Source of the DNA: Mesonia aestuariivivens
GTDB taxonomy: Bacteria > Bacteroidota > Bacteroidia > Flavobacteriales > Flavobacteriaceae
Assembly: GCF_019311235.1 (NCBI RefSeq)
Contig: NZ_JAHWDF010000009.1
Location: 80,214-144,213, forward strand
DNA length: 64,000 bases
Direction: 5' to 3'
Part shown: positions 34,380-44,852 of the stretch, in pieces
Layout: each line of letters starts with the position of its first letter
How positions within the stretch are numbered: position 1 is the stretch's first letter
Position numbers and translations under genes: made by a program
The notes under the pieces: model-generated
Databases searched by the model: none
What the model was told of the DNA's origin: nothing
The model's input: only the letters and a program-made list of their open reading frames with translations

Positions 34380-37300
34380 TTAAAATGACAAGGATAATCC
34401 AAGAACATATTTAGAAGACAATGGGTATCTACCTATATCTAAGCCATTATTGCCTACCTCAGGATCCATCCCTTCATAATCGGTAATTGTGAGTACGTTA
34501 TCTGCAGATGCGTAAATACGCAAAGAAGAACCTTTAAAAATATGATTCATCGTAGTAGTGGGTAGTGTATAGCCTAGGGTGATGTTTTTAACTCGTAAAT
34601 AAGAAGCATTTTCTAGGTACCAACTAGAGGTAGTCCCAAAATTACCGTTAGCATCACTTGTAGATAATCTAGGAATCGTAGCTCCTGTATTTTGTGGACT
34701 CCAAGCATTTAACACACGATTATCTAAATTATACCCCTGTAAGGAAGCATTGTAAGTAGAATATTTATAAGCATTAAAAGCTTTAGCTCCCGATACTCCT
34801 TGAAATAAAGCACTTAAATCCCAATTTTTAAAATTCAAATTCATCCCAAAACTATAGGTAAAATCTGGCAAATAACTTCCTGAGAATTTACGGTCACCAC
34901 TATCTATTTTACCATCGCCATTGGTATCTTCAAATCTAAAATCTCCTGGTTGCGCATTGGGTTGAATTAATGCTCCATTACTATTAGTGTAGGCATTAAT
35001 TTCTTCTTGAGATTGAAATATTCCCGTTTGAGGTACCAAAAAGTAAGAATATAAATTCTCTCCTACGGCAGATCTTAACGGTCTTAACACACCTCTTACA
35101 TCATCGCTATGTTGGATAAAATCTATTCCTGCATCATTATAACCATCTAAGTTGACTAACTCATTATCAATATGACTCATGTTACCAAAGATGTTATAAC
35201 TAAAATCTTTAACTTTACCTGCATAAGAAAGCGCTAATTCCCATCCAGTATTTTTTACTTCTCCTCCATTTACATCGGGGGCTTCAAAACCTTGATGAGC
35301 ATCGGCTAAACCAGGTATAATCATTCCCTTGGTTGTTTTTGAGAAATAATCTGCCGTGATCGTTAGTTTATTCTTAAATAAACTGGCATCTAAGCCTAGA
35401 TCAAAAGATTCTGAAGTTTCCCATTTTAAATTTGGATTGGATTGTCTATTTACATACAAACCATTGGCATCATTCGTTCCTCCTTCTCCCATTACCGCTA
35501 AACTATTTTCTAGAGGCACATCAAAAGAGTAATAACCTACCGTATTAATATTACCTATTTCTCCCCACGAGGCTCTTAATTTTAAATCGTCTAAAGGATT
35601 AATGTTTTCAATTACGGGTAAGTTAGATAAACGTACCGCTCCAGAAACCGACGGGAAATAATCTGCACGATTAGCTGGCGTAAGCCTAGAAGTTTCGTCA
35701 CGACGAATACTTGCCGACAAATAATAAGTATGATCATAATTATACATGGCTCTACCTATAGCAGAAGTTAATACATCTTCATACACATCGGTTTGTGCAG
35801 GCTGTAAAGAAGTGGCATTTCCCATATATTGGTTAAAGGCGCCTTCACTAGCAAAACCTCTTCCCTCTTGGTAGTAATATTCATAATCGGTATGCTGAGA
35901 AGAATAAATAGCTGTTAAGGCTAGATTGTGCTTTCCAAAAGATTTTTTATAGTTTAATTGATTGTCCCAGATCCAACGATTTTGGTCACTATAACTTTGG
36001 TATAAATAATTTTGAGCATCTGATCTTCCTATTTCTGGCACTCTAGGCTTAAATTGCTTATTTTTCTTATTGGTTAAAGCATACGAATAATTCGTTTTAA
36101 ATTTTAATCCTTCAATAATCTCATAATCCAAATAAACATTTGCATTTAGATAAGTTACGGGATTGTTGGTGGTTGGTCTTTTTAATAAAGCTACTGGATT
36201 ATAAACATCTCCATAAGCGCCACCAAAATCTGATAATTCCTGCGGAACCACACCTTGATAACTTCCGTCTTCATTGTACACCGAAGCTGCAGCCGGCATA
36301 TAAATCGCATTGATAATAGCTCCTGAATAACCATTAGACGTATTAGTGCCTACGGCTTCACTTTTAGAAAAATAAACATTTTCTCCTATCGTAATTTTAT
36401 CATTAAAATCATAATCCGATTTTACGCGAAATGAGTAACGATCTTTACTGGTGCCTACTAATACACCATCTACTTTATTATAACCAAAAGAAGTTAAATA
36501 ACTTGCATTTTCTGAAGCTCCACTAACACTAGCATTTACATTATATAAGGCTGCATCTCTAAAGATTTCATCCATCCAATTGGTTCTAGTAACCGCTCCC
36601 CATGGGTTTTGTGCTGGATCATGAGCTGATAATGGAGAAGCACCTGAATTATTTGCAGCGGTGTTATATACAAAATTGTTTTCTTCAGCATTTAGTGGTG
36701 TTGGTAAATTGTTTGCCGATTGAATCCCTGTATAGGTATCAATACTTACACGCATTTTACCTTTTTCTCCTTTTTTTGTTTCAATTACAATTACTCCTGA
36801 AGCAGCTTGCGCCCCATAAATCGCTGCCGATGCAGCATCTTTTAAGACACTAACAGATGCTATATCGTTAGGGTTAATTGGCGGCCCATAGTAAGGTACA
36901 CCATCTACCACAGTTAAAGGAGTTTGACCATTTAAAGTTCCTAAACCTCTAATTGTGATGCCCGCAGAAGAAGCAGGGTCTCCTCCATCTTGGGTAACGG
37001 TAACTCCTGGTAAGTTTCCTTGTAAAAAATCAGAAAAATTAGAAACGGGTCTACTTTTAATATTCTCTATATTTTTAACACTCGCTACTGCAGAAGTTAA
37101 ATCTCTTTTTTCTGAAGAGCCATAGCCTATTAATACAATTTCATTTAAGGCACTTACCTCTTCTACTAATGAGACGGTAAGTTCAGTATTCCCTTGGTAG
37201 CTTACTTGTTGAGTTGCAAACCCCATATAGCTTACACGAAGTGCTCCTGAATTTTGATTAAGGTTTAATTCAAAATTACCATCAAAGTCGGTTAACGTTC

Positions 37301-37451
37301 CCTTTGCTTCTTGCCCGTTAGGTACAATAGTTACTCCTGGGATTGGCAAACCATCTGATTTAGATACAACGGTACCGTTGACGATGGTTTGAGCCATCAC
37401 TCCTGACATTCCTAGTACAAAAGTCAGCATACATAAATAAATCTGTTTCAT
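34380..37451 (-). CDS. SusC/RagA-family TonB-linked outer-membrane transporter
   Basis: This 1023-residue protein has a signal peptide (ending VMAQ), a carboxypeptidase-regulatory-like domain (about 22-95, ending VSLVEE), a TonB box/plug (EIVLIGYGSSEKRDLT, then GVTVTQDGGDPASSAGITIRGL) and a beta-barrel ending in LGLSLSF. It imports ligands with the SusD partner. No nutrient can be named from this sequence, but the downstream phosphatase fusion suggests a phosphorylated one. Confidence 0.96.
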   Translation of the reverse strand: MKQIYLCMLTFVLGMSGVMAQTIVNGTVVSKSDGLPIPGVTIVPNGQEAKGTLTDFDGNFELNLNQNSGALRVSYMGFATQQVSYQGNTELTVSLVEEVSALNEIVLIGYGSSEKRDLTSAVASVKNIENIKSRPVSNFSDFLQGNLPGVTVTQDGGDPASSAGITIRGLGTLNGQTPLTVVDGVPYYGPPINPNDIASVSVLKDAASAAIYGAQAASGVIVIETKKGEKGKMRVSIDTYTGIQSANNLPTPLNAEENNFVYNTAANNSGASPLSAHDPAQNPWGAVTRTNWMDEIFRDAALYNVNASVSGASENASYLTSFGYNKVDGVLVGTSKDRYSFRVKSDYDFNDKITIGENVYFSKSEAVGTNTSNGYSGAIINAIYMPAAASVYNEDGSYQGVVPQELSDFGGAYGDVYNPVALLKRPTTNNPVTYLNANVYLDYEIIEGLKFKTNYSYALTNKKNKQFKPRVPEIGRSDAQNYLYQSYSDQNRWIWDNQLNYKKSFGKHNLALTAIYSSQHTDYEYYYQEGRGFASEGAFNQYMGNATSLQPAQTDVYEDVLTSAIGRAMYNYDHTYYLSASIRRDETSRLTPANRADYFPSVSGAVRLSNLPVIENINPLDDLKLRASWGEIGNINTVGYYSFDVPLENSLAVMGEGGTNDANGLYVNRQSNPNLKWETSESFDLGLDASLFKNKLTITADYFSKTTKGMIIPGLADAHQGFEAPDVNGGEVKNTGWELALSYAGKVKDFSYNIFGNMSHIDNELVNLDGYNDAGIDFIQHSDDVRGVLRPLRSAVGENLYSYFLVPQTGIFQSQEEINAYTNSNGALIQPNAQPGDFRFEDTNGDGKIDSGDRKFSGSYLPDFTYSFGMNLNFKNWDLSALFQGVSGAKAFNAYKYSTYNASLQGYNLDNRVLNAWSPQNTGATIPRLSTSDANGNFGTTSSWYLENASYLRVKNITLGYTLPTTTMNHIFKGSSLRIYASADNVLTITDYEGMDPEVGNNGLDIGRYPLSSKYVLGLSLSF

Positions 37452-37631
37452 CGAAATAAAATGTTTAACGTTCGTTGCTAAACTAGATTGAACTGCAAAT
37501 TATCAGTAGGATTATGGTTTCAAAAAGGTGAAGTTTAGATGCAAAAAACACCACTTTAACGACCTAATACGTATCTTTTTGTTGCAATAACATTCCCATA
37601 ACAATGCAGTATTCTCACGTTAACATAAGGA

Positions 37632-40600
37632 TTAGTGATTTTGTTTTAACTGAAAGTTTTTTGGACTAGAACCATAGTGCTTTTTAAACATTCTCGAGAA
37701 GTATTTTGGATCTTTAAAACCGCATTCAAAACTAATTTCAGAGACATTAAGGTTGCCTTCTCCTAGTAATTTTTCTGCATTCTGCAAGCGTAAACCAATA
37801 ATCACCTCTGACGGAGATTGATGAAGTACTTCTTTAAACACACGGTAACATTTGGTGCGTGAAATTTCTAGTTCGCTAATAAGCCTATCAACATTAAATT
37901 CAGCATTACCAATTTCTTCACGAATAAGCGCTAACGCTTGCTTTACTAATTTTTGGTGAGGGTTTAAGTTTAAAGCTTCAGTTTTAGCGGTAGGCAATAA
38001 TTTATCTAAAAAGCCCGTATGATGCGTTTTTTGATATTGCTGAATAAGATGATTCATTTTCTTTTGTAGAAAACTTTTATCGATAGGAAGATAAATTACC
38101 GTTTTTAAACCATAATCTAAGGCTTGTTCTTCGAGTGCTAAATCTATTTGCTCAGCAATATAAGCACTTGGAAGAATTTTAAAAGCAGGTTGAGAAATTA
38201 CCTCTACAAACGCCGACGTTAATTGTGCATTGTAAACAACCAAGGCTTTCACATTAATTTGCTGTAATGCTGAGGGGAGCGCATTCACTTCATGTTCAAA
38301 GATGATAGGCTCTGCCATACCTTCTAACAAGTGATGTACCAATTGTACTTCTTCTTCTTCACAATATACTAAAATTGAAGGTTGAAGTTTGGCGGCATCA
38401 TCTTCTAGGTGCTTTAACAAGACAATGCCCGATCTTGAAGCTACTTTAGTAACATTTAATATTGGGAGGTGTATGCGCAGTTTAAATTCGTTAGTATTTT
38501 TCACCAACTCCCCCCCTAAGTCGTTGATTAATACTTTTACAGCTTTGTAATACGGACTATAATTAATAATATTTTCCCACTGCTCATTTAATAAAGAAGA
38601 AGAACTAGAAAGCTCAATCAACATTTCATTTTCTGTTAACGAAGTATGCAGTATTAAAGAAGCCTCTTGCTCTACATATTTTATTACTTCATGAATTAAA
38701 TATTGAAACAAAAGTTTTACGCGTAATACATCTAATGAAATTAAATCTGAAACAGTTAAAATTTGATACTTCAATGTAAAATCAAATGAAAATGAAAAAG
38801 ATTGAAGTTGTCTATAAATAGTTTGAATTAGTTTTTTAAAATGAATTTCTGACGGCACGAGCGTTCCTAATTCTGCTATTTGATCTAAATAATCCCATTC
38901 AGAAATTTTTCTAATAAGCTGTGTTAATTCTTGCTCTAATTGTTTGCTTTCAGGAGATTTTTTTAAGCTGTGTGTAATGGCTACTAAATTTGCTAATTTG
39001 GGCTTAAAGCTATTAAGCACAAACGTTTTAAATTTATCTACCTCAAAATCGCGATCTTTAAGTTGATGGTGCAGCTCTAAAACCTGTTGTTGTTGAGCGT
39101 TCAATTCTTTATGGCGTTCTTCTAGGTGTTGATTTGCTTGTAACAATTCTAATTTCTGCGTTTCAATCATTCTAGTACGCGCTTCAATTTTTGCTTCCAT
39201 AATTTTATGAAGTCGCTTCGCTAACCAGTTTTTTCGGAGTATAATCATCACCCCTATTAATAAAATAGCTCCGAAAATTAATAGATAAAAAGGGCTGGTT
39301 TGGTAAAATGGAGTTTCAATTTCGAGAATTATATGCTTTTTAGATTTGCTGCCTTTTGTATTCATTTTAGTCAGCAAGCTATACCGTCCTGGTTCTAAAT
39401 TTTTATAGGTTATTCTTTTATTTTGGTATAACTTCCAATCTTTATCTACTCCTTCTAGCTGGTAATAAATTTTTGGAGCTACTCCTGAAAATTGAATAGG
39501 AATAGCGCTAAATGTAAATGTATTCTCTTGATAAGCTTTGGTTAATACGTTGGGGTATAACTCTTTTCCGTCTATGTTGATCTGTAATTTAGGAGTTTTA
39601 ACTGCATAATGATAAGCATTAGGCTGTAAGTAACTCAACCCGCTTATGCCGCCAAAAAAAAGCATTCCCTTTTCATCTTGATAAACGGCACCTTCAGAAA
39701 ACTCTTCTGCTTGCCAGCCTTGATCTTTGGGTAGTTGTGCAACTTCATAGCCCTTTTTTTGTATGGTTGCAATACCTTTTGTGGTACTCAACCAAACCTT
39801 ATTTTTGTTTTCTAACAAGCCATAAACCATATGACTAGGCAAGCCAGATTCTTCGGTAATGTTTTTAATTACCCCATGCGGAAAATCATAAATACTTACT
39901 CCTCCTAACGTAGCTATCCAATAATAACCTGTATGCTGATCGTGATAAAGTTTATAAATACTATTTCCTGTAATCCCATCTTTGGTCGTTAATCGCTTAA
40001 TAACACCTTGAGCTTCGGTAAAAAAGATCACCCCCTGATTTTCGGTGGCCATCACCAAAGTATCTTGATGTTTAATTACATGCCGAACGTGAAATGGTGC
40101 TAAGTCTTTTTGGTGTGGGAAAGCTTCAAAAGTATCGGTATTTAAATTCAACTTTGCTAAACCTCCCCAACAAGCAATCCACAACTTTTGCTGCTCATCT
40201 TCTTGAAAAGCATAATTTCTATTATTCGGAAAATCTGCATGCGTTTCTGCTTTAAACAATTGATAGCCTTTTGGAGTAATTTTAACCAATCCAGCATAGG
40301 TTCCTACCCATAAATGACCATTACTATCGGTATAAAAACTTCGAATACGGTACCAATCTGGATTTGCTTTAGCCTCTTGAATTTGATACGCTAAATAACA
40401 CTTGGTTTTTTCGCTATAATGATAGATACCTTTGGTATAATAGCCTAACCAAATATTACTTTGATTGTCTTTAGTAATCGCTCGAATACTCTCATTGGGT
40501 AAATGCGGAAATTTAGTGGGATGCGGAAATATAGTCGTAATTTGTTCTGAACCAGCATACGCCATACTTATCCCACCATCTTTATGGGCTAACCAAATAT

Positions 40601-41333
40601 TTCCAAAATCATCTTGATAAATTTTTTCAATTTCATTGCTGTTAAATGAATAGGGGGAATAGGTATCGTGCGTATAATGCTCAATTAATTCATTCTTTAC
40701 ATTTTGAGGCGTGTTCGGGATAATATAAAGTCCGTTTCTTTTAGTGGCATACCATATATTTCCTTTACTGTCTTTTAGAATATCATTAATTTGAAGATCA
40801 GGATGATTTTGTAATAAAAAGTTTTTAAGCACTCCTAAACGATCTGAATTTTTAATATTCTCTTTTGAAATTTCTTTAAACTGATTATGAGAAAAAACAC
40901 GATAACCATTAGGCATTTTTACCGCTATTTCACCAGTATGCGTTAGGGCTAAGCTAAGCGGTTGCTTTTGAAAATGAAACTGCTGAAATACTCCATCTCC
41001 TATGTAACGAGAGACACTTTTATTATCGGTAAGAATCCAAATATTTTGATGTATATCTCTATTTAAGTCTTTAATCACATTGCCAGAAATACCAGTATTG
41101 TCTTGCAAATCGTACTTAAAAACTGTGATGTTTTGCCCATCATACCTGTTCAAACCATCCCAAGTTCCTATCCATAAACGCCCCTGTTTATCACTACTCA
41201 TGTTTTTTACAGAGTTGTTAGAAAGTCCTTCTTTTGTCGTAAAAGATTTAAATTTTAAGTGTTGTGCAAAAGCAACACTTCCAATAAGAAAGCAAAGAAG
41301 GTAAGAAATATGAAGTGATGGGGATTTAATCAT
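37632..41333 (-). CDS. Hybrid two-component-type regulator with degenerate kinase and receiver domains
   Basis: This 1233-residue protein follows the layout of Bacteroidota hybrid regulators. It has a signal sequence, two-bladed-propeller repeats (about 25-590; repeated W(I/L)(G/A) loops such as RLWIGTWDGLNRYDG), a Y_Y_Y domain (about 640-700), a membrane helix (about 712-735), a coiled coil, a kinase-like region, a receiver-like region (about 1010-1110), and an AraC HTH (about 1130-1233). The His box reads FVLNSFKPKLANL instead of the usual N-I-S-H-E-F-R, the ATPase lacks D-x-G-x-G, and the receiver Asp position reads VVYNAQL. Signal transmission by phosphorelay therefore looks impossible. 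It probably controls the SusCD locus, 180 bases away. Confidence 0.86.
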   Translation of the reverse strand: MIKSPSLHISYLLCFLIGSVAFAQHLKFKSFTTKEGLSNNSVKNMSSDKQGRLWIGTWDGLNRYDGQNITVFKYDLQDNTGISGNVIKDLNRDIHQNIWILTDNKSVSRYIGDGVFQQFHFQKQPLSLALTHTGEIAVKMPNGYRVFSHNQFKEISKENIKNSDRLGVLKNFLLQNHPDLQINDILKDSKGNIWYATKRNGLYIIPNTPQNVKNELIEHYTHDTYSPYSFNSNEIEKIYQDDFGNIWLAHKDGGISMAYAGSEQITTIFPHPTKFPHLPNESIRAITKDNQSNIWLGYYTKGIYHYSEKTKCYLAYQIQEAKANPDWYRIRSFYTDSNGHLWVGTYAGLVKITPKGYQLFKAETHADFPNNRNYAFQEDEQQKLWIACWGGLAKLNLNTDTFEAFPHQKDLAPFHVRHVIKHQDTLVMATENQGVIFFTEAQGVIKRLTTKDGITGNSIYKLYHDQHTGYYWIATLGGVSIYDFPHGVIKNITEESGLPSHMVYGLLENKNKVWLSTTKGIATIQKKGYEVAQLPKDQGWQAEEFSEGAVYQDEKGMLFFGGISGLSYLQPNAYHYAVKTPKLQINIDGKELYPNVLTKAYQENTFTFSAIPIQFSGVAPKIYYQLEGVDKDWKLYQNKRITYKNLEPGRYSLLTKMNTKGSKSKKHIILEIETPFYQTSPFYLLIFGAILLIGVMIILRKNWLAKRLHKIMEAKIEARTRMIETQKLELLQANQHLEERHKELNAQQQQVLELHHQLKDRDFEVDKFKTFVLNSFKPKLANLVAITHSLKKSPESKQLEQELTQLIRKISEWDYLDQIAELGTLVPSEIHFKKLIQTIYRQLQSFSFSFDFTLKYQILTVSDLISLDVLRVKLLFQYLIHEVIKYVEQEASLILHTSLTENEMLIELSSSSSLLNEQWENIINYSPYYKAVKVLINDLGGELVKNTNEFKLRIHLPILNVTKVASRSGIVLLKHLEDDAAKLQPSILVYCEEEEVQLVHHLLEGMAEPIIFEHEVNALPSALQQINVKALVVYNAQLTSAFVEVISQPAFKILPSAYIAEQIDLALEEQALDYGLKTVIYLPIDKSFLQKKMNHLIQQYQKTHHTGFLDKLLPTAKTEALNLNPHQKLVKQALALIREEIGNAEFNVDRLISELEISRTKCYRVFKEVLHQSPSEVIIGLRLQNAEKLLGEGNLNVSEISFECGFKDPKYFSRMFKKHYGSSPKNFQLKQNH

Positions 41334-41468
41334 GTCGCGAAATTAAAACCCCCCGAATATTAAACGTTAATTTAGTATTACCTTTTTAGATCGATAGGTT
41401 ATGATTGAGTAAGGATATTAATAAGAAGAAAGACTTTTAATATTTTATTCTCCATGTGGGGTTGAAAG

Positions 41469-41511
41469 CAAAAAAGGTTGAGTTTAAAAAATTAAACTCA
41501 ACCTTTTTTAT
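41469..41511 (-). terminator. Hairpin terminator after the DUF4494 gene
   Basis: AAAAAGGTTGAGTTTAA and TTAAACTCAACCTTTTT form a long near-perfect stem with a 4-base A loop at 41471-41508. T runs lie on either side. It ends 18 bases past the DUF4494 stop and separates it from the hybrid regulator. Confidence 0.8.
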
Positions 41512-41528
41512 ATGGAATAAACTTTTGT

Positions 41529-42092
41529 TTAAGCCTGTTCTTCGCTCACTAACGAATCTTCCTGCGCTAAGGCCTCGTCTTCGTCGTTCGCAAAAGGAAC
41601 TGAATTCTTTAAACGCATAAATTCTTCTGCCCGTGCTGTATCTTCTTCTTCTCCTGTAAAATAAGGAAATACATCCATAATGGGCGATTCCGCTACCGCA
41701 GGAATACTATATTCACTCATCGTATCTTTCATCACGTGCTCGGTATTTTCAAAAGCTTCTTTTACATCATTGGCTTGCACTAAAAGGTATTGATTGGTTT
41801 TGCGCTCTTTCCCACTCTCTTCATCAAAGGCAATGAGTGAAATTTTAGACTTAAACCAACGGTCTGCATTTTCAAAGGGATGAATTTCTGCATAATTTGC
41901 CACCTTAATATTGGTAATCAAAATTTCTTCTCCATCACTAAGGTAAACCGACATTTCTTCTGTAATTCGCTTTTCAGCTTCAGTGTAAGAAATGGCATCG
42001 ACCAAAAAAGGTTCTGTTTTTACTTTTCGGGTTCCGGAAGCTTCATCCGTTTTTCTATATTTCACTTTACATTCATACCAAGTTGCGCTCAT
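41529..42092 (-). CDS. DUF4494 family protein
   Basis: This 187-residue cytoplasmic protein matches DUF4494 (WYECKVKYRKTDEASGTRKVKTE at the start, VDAISYTEAEKRITEEM, FPYFTGEEED near the end). The family is widespread in Bacteroidota, with no known function. The C-terminus is strongly acidic. It is a stand-alone unit. Confidence 0.82.
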   Translation of the reverse strand: MSATWYECKVKYRKTDEASGTRKVKTEPFLVDAISYTEAEKRITEEMSVYLSDGEEILITNIKVANYAEIHPFENADRWFKSKISLIAFDEESGKERKTNQYLLVQANDVKEAFENTEHVMKDTMSEYSIPAVAESPIMDVFPYFTGEEEDTARAEEFMRLKNSVPFANDEDEALAQEDSLVSEEQA

Positions 42093-42624
42093 AATTATCT
42101 GTCTTTAGATCGCAAAAATAAAATTTAAGCACTTGGAATCAAGCTATCGCTACAGATAGATATTCACAATTTAACGCCAAGTTCGATAGTTCATTTATGC
42201 TAAGCAGTTTAACTGAAGATTATTCTGATTTTTCAGTTAGCTCTTCTTGGGTTAATTCAAGATTAACTATTCTATAAAATATCTTCCTTAATTTACAAAG
42301 TCTTTTTTTATTAACTTAAATACAAAAAAGGAACAACTACGCTACTAATTTTTCAAAAAAAGGCTGCTAAATTAATTAAATAGACAAATTACTTTTTATC
42401 AAATCAATTTTCAAGCATAGGTAAATAATTAATAAACAAGAAGCTACAAATATTAAACATGCATATTTTATTTATTTATACGTATAAAAACAATGGGATT
42501 AATAATTAATGCTTACAAAATAAGAAGACCTAGTAAATTCAATTTTGTTAAAAAATCACTTCAACCCAAGTGAGTTAATTTAGCTTATGTCGCATATTAT
42601 TACCCTAAAAATTTTATTGAATTT
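42093..42624. other. 532-base AT-rich intergenic region, no gene seen
   Basis: The region has no coding frame of note. It is very AT-rich. It separates the minus-strand DUF4494 gene from the plus-strand glucuronidase-like pseudogene, so both promoters should lie here. Confidence 0.6.
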
Positions 42625-44774
42625 ATGAAAAAACGTACGACTACTTCACTCTCTTATATTTTAAGTCTAAACCTAATTTTTGTATTTCTATCGAGTTGGG
42701 CAAAACCTCAACAAAATATTACGATTTCAGCAGACACTAGCTCTCCACAAATTCAATTTGCGGTAACTCATATTCAAAATGCCTTAACCAAAAAAGGAAT
42801 GAGTTCTCAAATAACTCAAAGTAAAAGCGCAAGAATTATTTTCAGTATAGATGCAAATGAAAATGGTATCGAAAAAGAAGGTTTCATACTTCGCAACATT
42901 CTAAAGAACCAAATAAAAATTACAGCTTTAGATGAAGCAGGTGCGATGTATGGCGGTTTAGAACTTGCCGAACAAATCGCCATTTATGGTTTAAATGGAG
43001 TGAAAGAGACAACTCAACATCCATATATGGCTATGCGCGGTCCTAAATTTAATATTCCGCTAGATGCTAGAAGCCCCAGTTATTCCAGACATGAGTGATG
43101 TGGGATATGGAATTCTGGAAAAATTATATTGATAAACTCGCACGAGATCGTTATAATTATGTTTCGATATGGAGTTTAAACCCGTATCCTTCAATGGTTC
43201 GCACACCCGGTTACGAAGATATCGCCTTAGACAATGTTTTACGATCTACCGGTAAATTTAAAGATCATTATCCTTTAAAAGGTAAAAAATTTGACGGCCC
43301 AGAAATTTTAGACCCTACCGAAGTGGTGGTTGAAATCACGATGGATGAAAAAATTGAATTTTGGCGAGCGGTGATGAAATATGCCAAAAGCAAAAACATT
43401 AAATTCTACATGGTAAACTGGAATATTTACGATTACGGAATCTTTGGTAAACATGGCATCACTACTGATCAAGATAACGAAGTGACCAAAGATTATTTCC
43501 GAAAAAGTGTAAAAGCAATGCTCTTAACCTATCCAGATTTAGCCGGTTTTGGATTAACGACAGGAGAAAACATGAATCCGCACGACCCGATTGCTGCTGA
43601 AAATTGGGCTTTTGAAACCTACGGACAAGGAATGTTAGATGCCGCTAAAGAAATGCCAAACCGAAAATTCACCTTAATTCATCGTCAACACTGGACAAAA
43701 GCAAAAGATGTAAAAGCAAGTTTTGGACCGGTGATTAAAAACAAGAACATCGATTTAATTTTCTGCTACAAATATGCAGGAGCTCATTCTTATAGTAGCA
43801 CTCAGCATAATTTTGATGAAGATTTTTTAAAAGATATTGAGCTGGTCGAAATGGAAACCATTTGGGGAATTAGAAATGACGATAATTATATGTTTCGTTG
43901 GGGAGCAGCCGACTTTGTTCGAGAATTTGTAGAATATATTCCTAAAAAAGTTACTAGAGGATATTATTTTGGATCAGATCAATGGGTTTGGGGACGTGAT
44001 TTTATAAGTAAAGATCCTGAGGTTTTAGGAAGTTTAGAAATTGAAAAGCATTGGTATTCTTGGATGTTATGGGGAAGATTAGGCTACAATCCTAAACTGT
44101 CTAACGATAGAATTACAGGTATTATTCAAAATCATTTTCCTGAAACAAATGCCGAAAAATTATTCCGTGCTTGGCAAGCAGCGTCGATGACCTATCCCGT
44201 CACCACTGGTTTTCATTTTTTTGGTCACGATATGCAATGGTCTATTGAAGGCTGTATGAGCGAACCTCGTGCGGCACGAAATAAAAAAGGATTTCATGAT
44301 GTAAAACGGTTTATTGCTTCATCACCACATCCGTTAGCAGGCTATCAGTCGATTCATGAATTTATTAATATGCAAAAAAATGGGACCACTACCCAACTAA
44401 AAACTCCTTTAGAAGTCGCACAACTATTGCACGAGAATTCTGAAAAAGCACTGCAATTAACAGAAGAATTGTTAACCGCGAAAGATCCGGAACTAATACG
44501 CACCTTAACCGATATAAAACTGATGGCTCTTCTAGGAGAGTATTATTCACTAAAAATTGAAGCAGCTACCACTTTATCAGTATACTCAAGATGAATGCTA
44601 CAAAAAAGCTTCCGTTACTCAACTTACAAAAGCATTTAACCTTTTCAAAACCTATGCTAAGCTAGCTCAAAACATTATATCAATCCTATTTGGATGAATC
44701 GTGTAAGAACTTTTGAATGGACTCCATTAATTGAGGAAGCTAAAAAAGATATCGAGATTGCCAAGAACTATTAA
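42625..44774 (+). pseudogene. Frameshifted glycoside hydrolase with alpha-glucuronidase-like N-terminus
   Basis: The first frame (42625-43098) gives a signal peptide and an N-terminal domain of the alpha-glucuronidase/beta-hexosaminidase type 2 fold (ITISADTSSPQIQFAVTHIQ, GAMYGGLELAEQI). It breaks at DARSPSYS and reaches a stop. A second frame (43095-44594) carries the catalytic-domain-like region (MWDMEFWKNYIDKLARDRYN, SIWSLNPYPS, GLTTGENM). Two more breaks follow: the C-terminal part continues as YQYTQDECYKKA near 44575 and then as YINPIWMNRVRTFEW near 44675, with the stop at 44774. At least three disruptions make it non-functional as written. It lies next to mannonate-pathway genes, which fits glucuronic acid release. 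Confidence 0.82.
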
Positions 44775-44852
44775 TAAAAAAAGCAAAGCGGCAAATTATG
44801 ACAACTTTCTTTTTTAAATTTATATGAATAAAAACAACAACCATAAAGAAAA

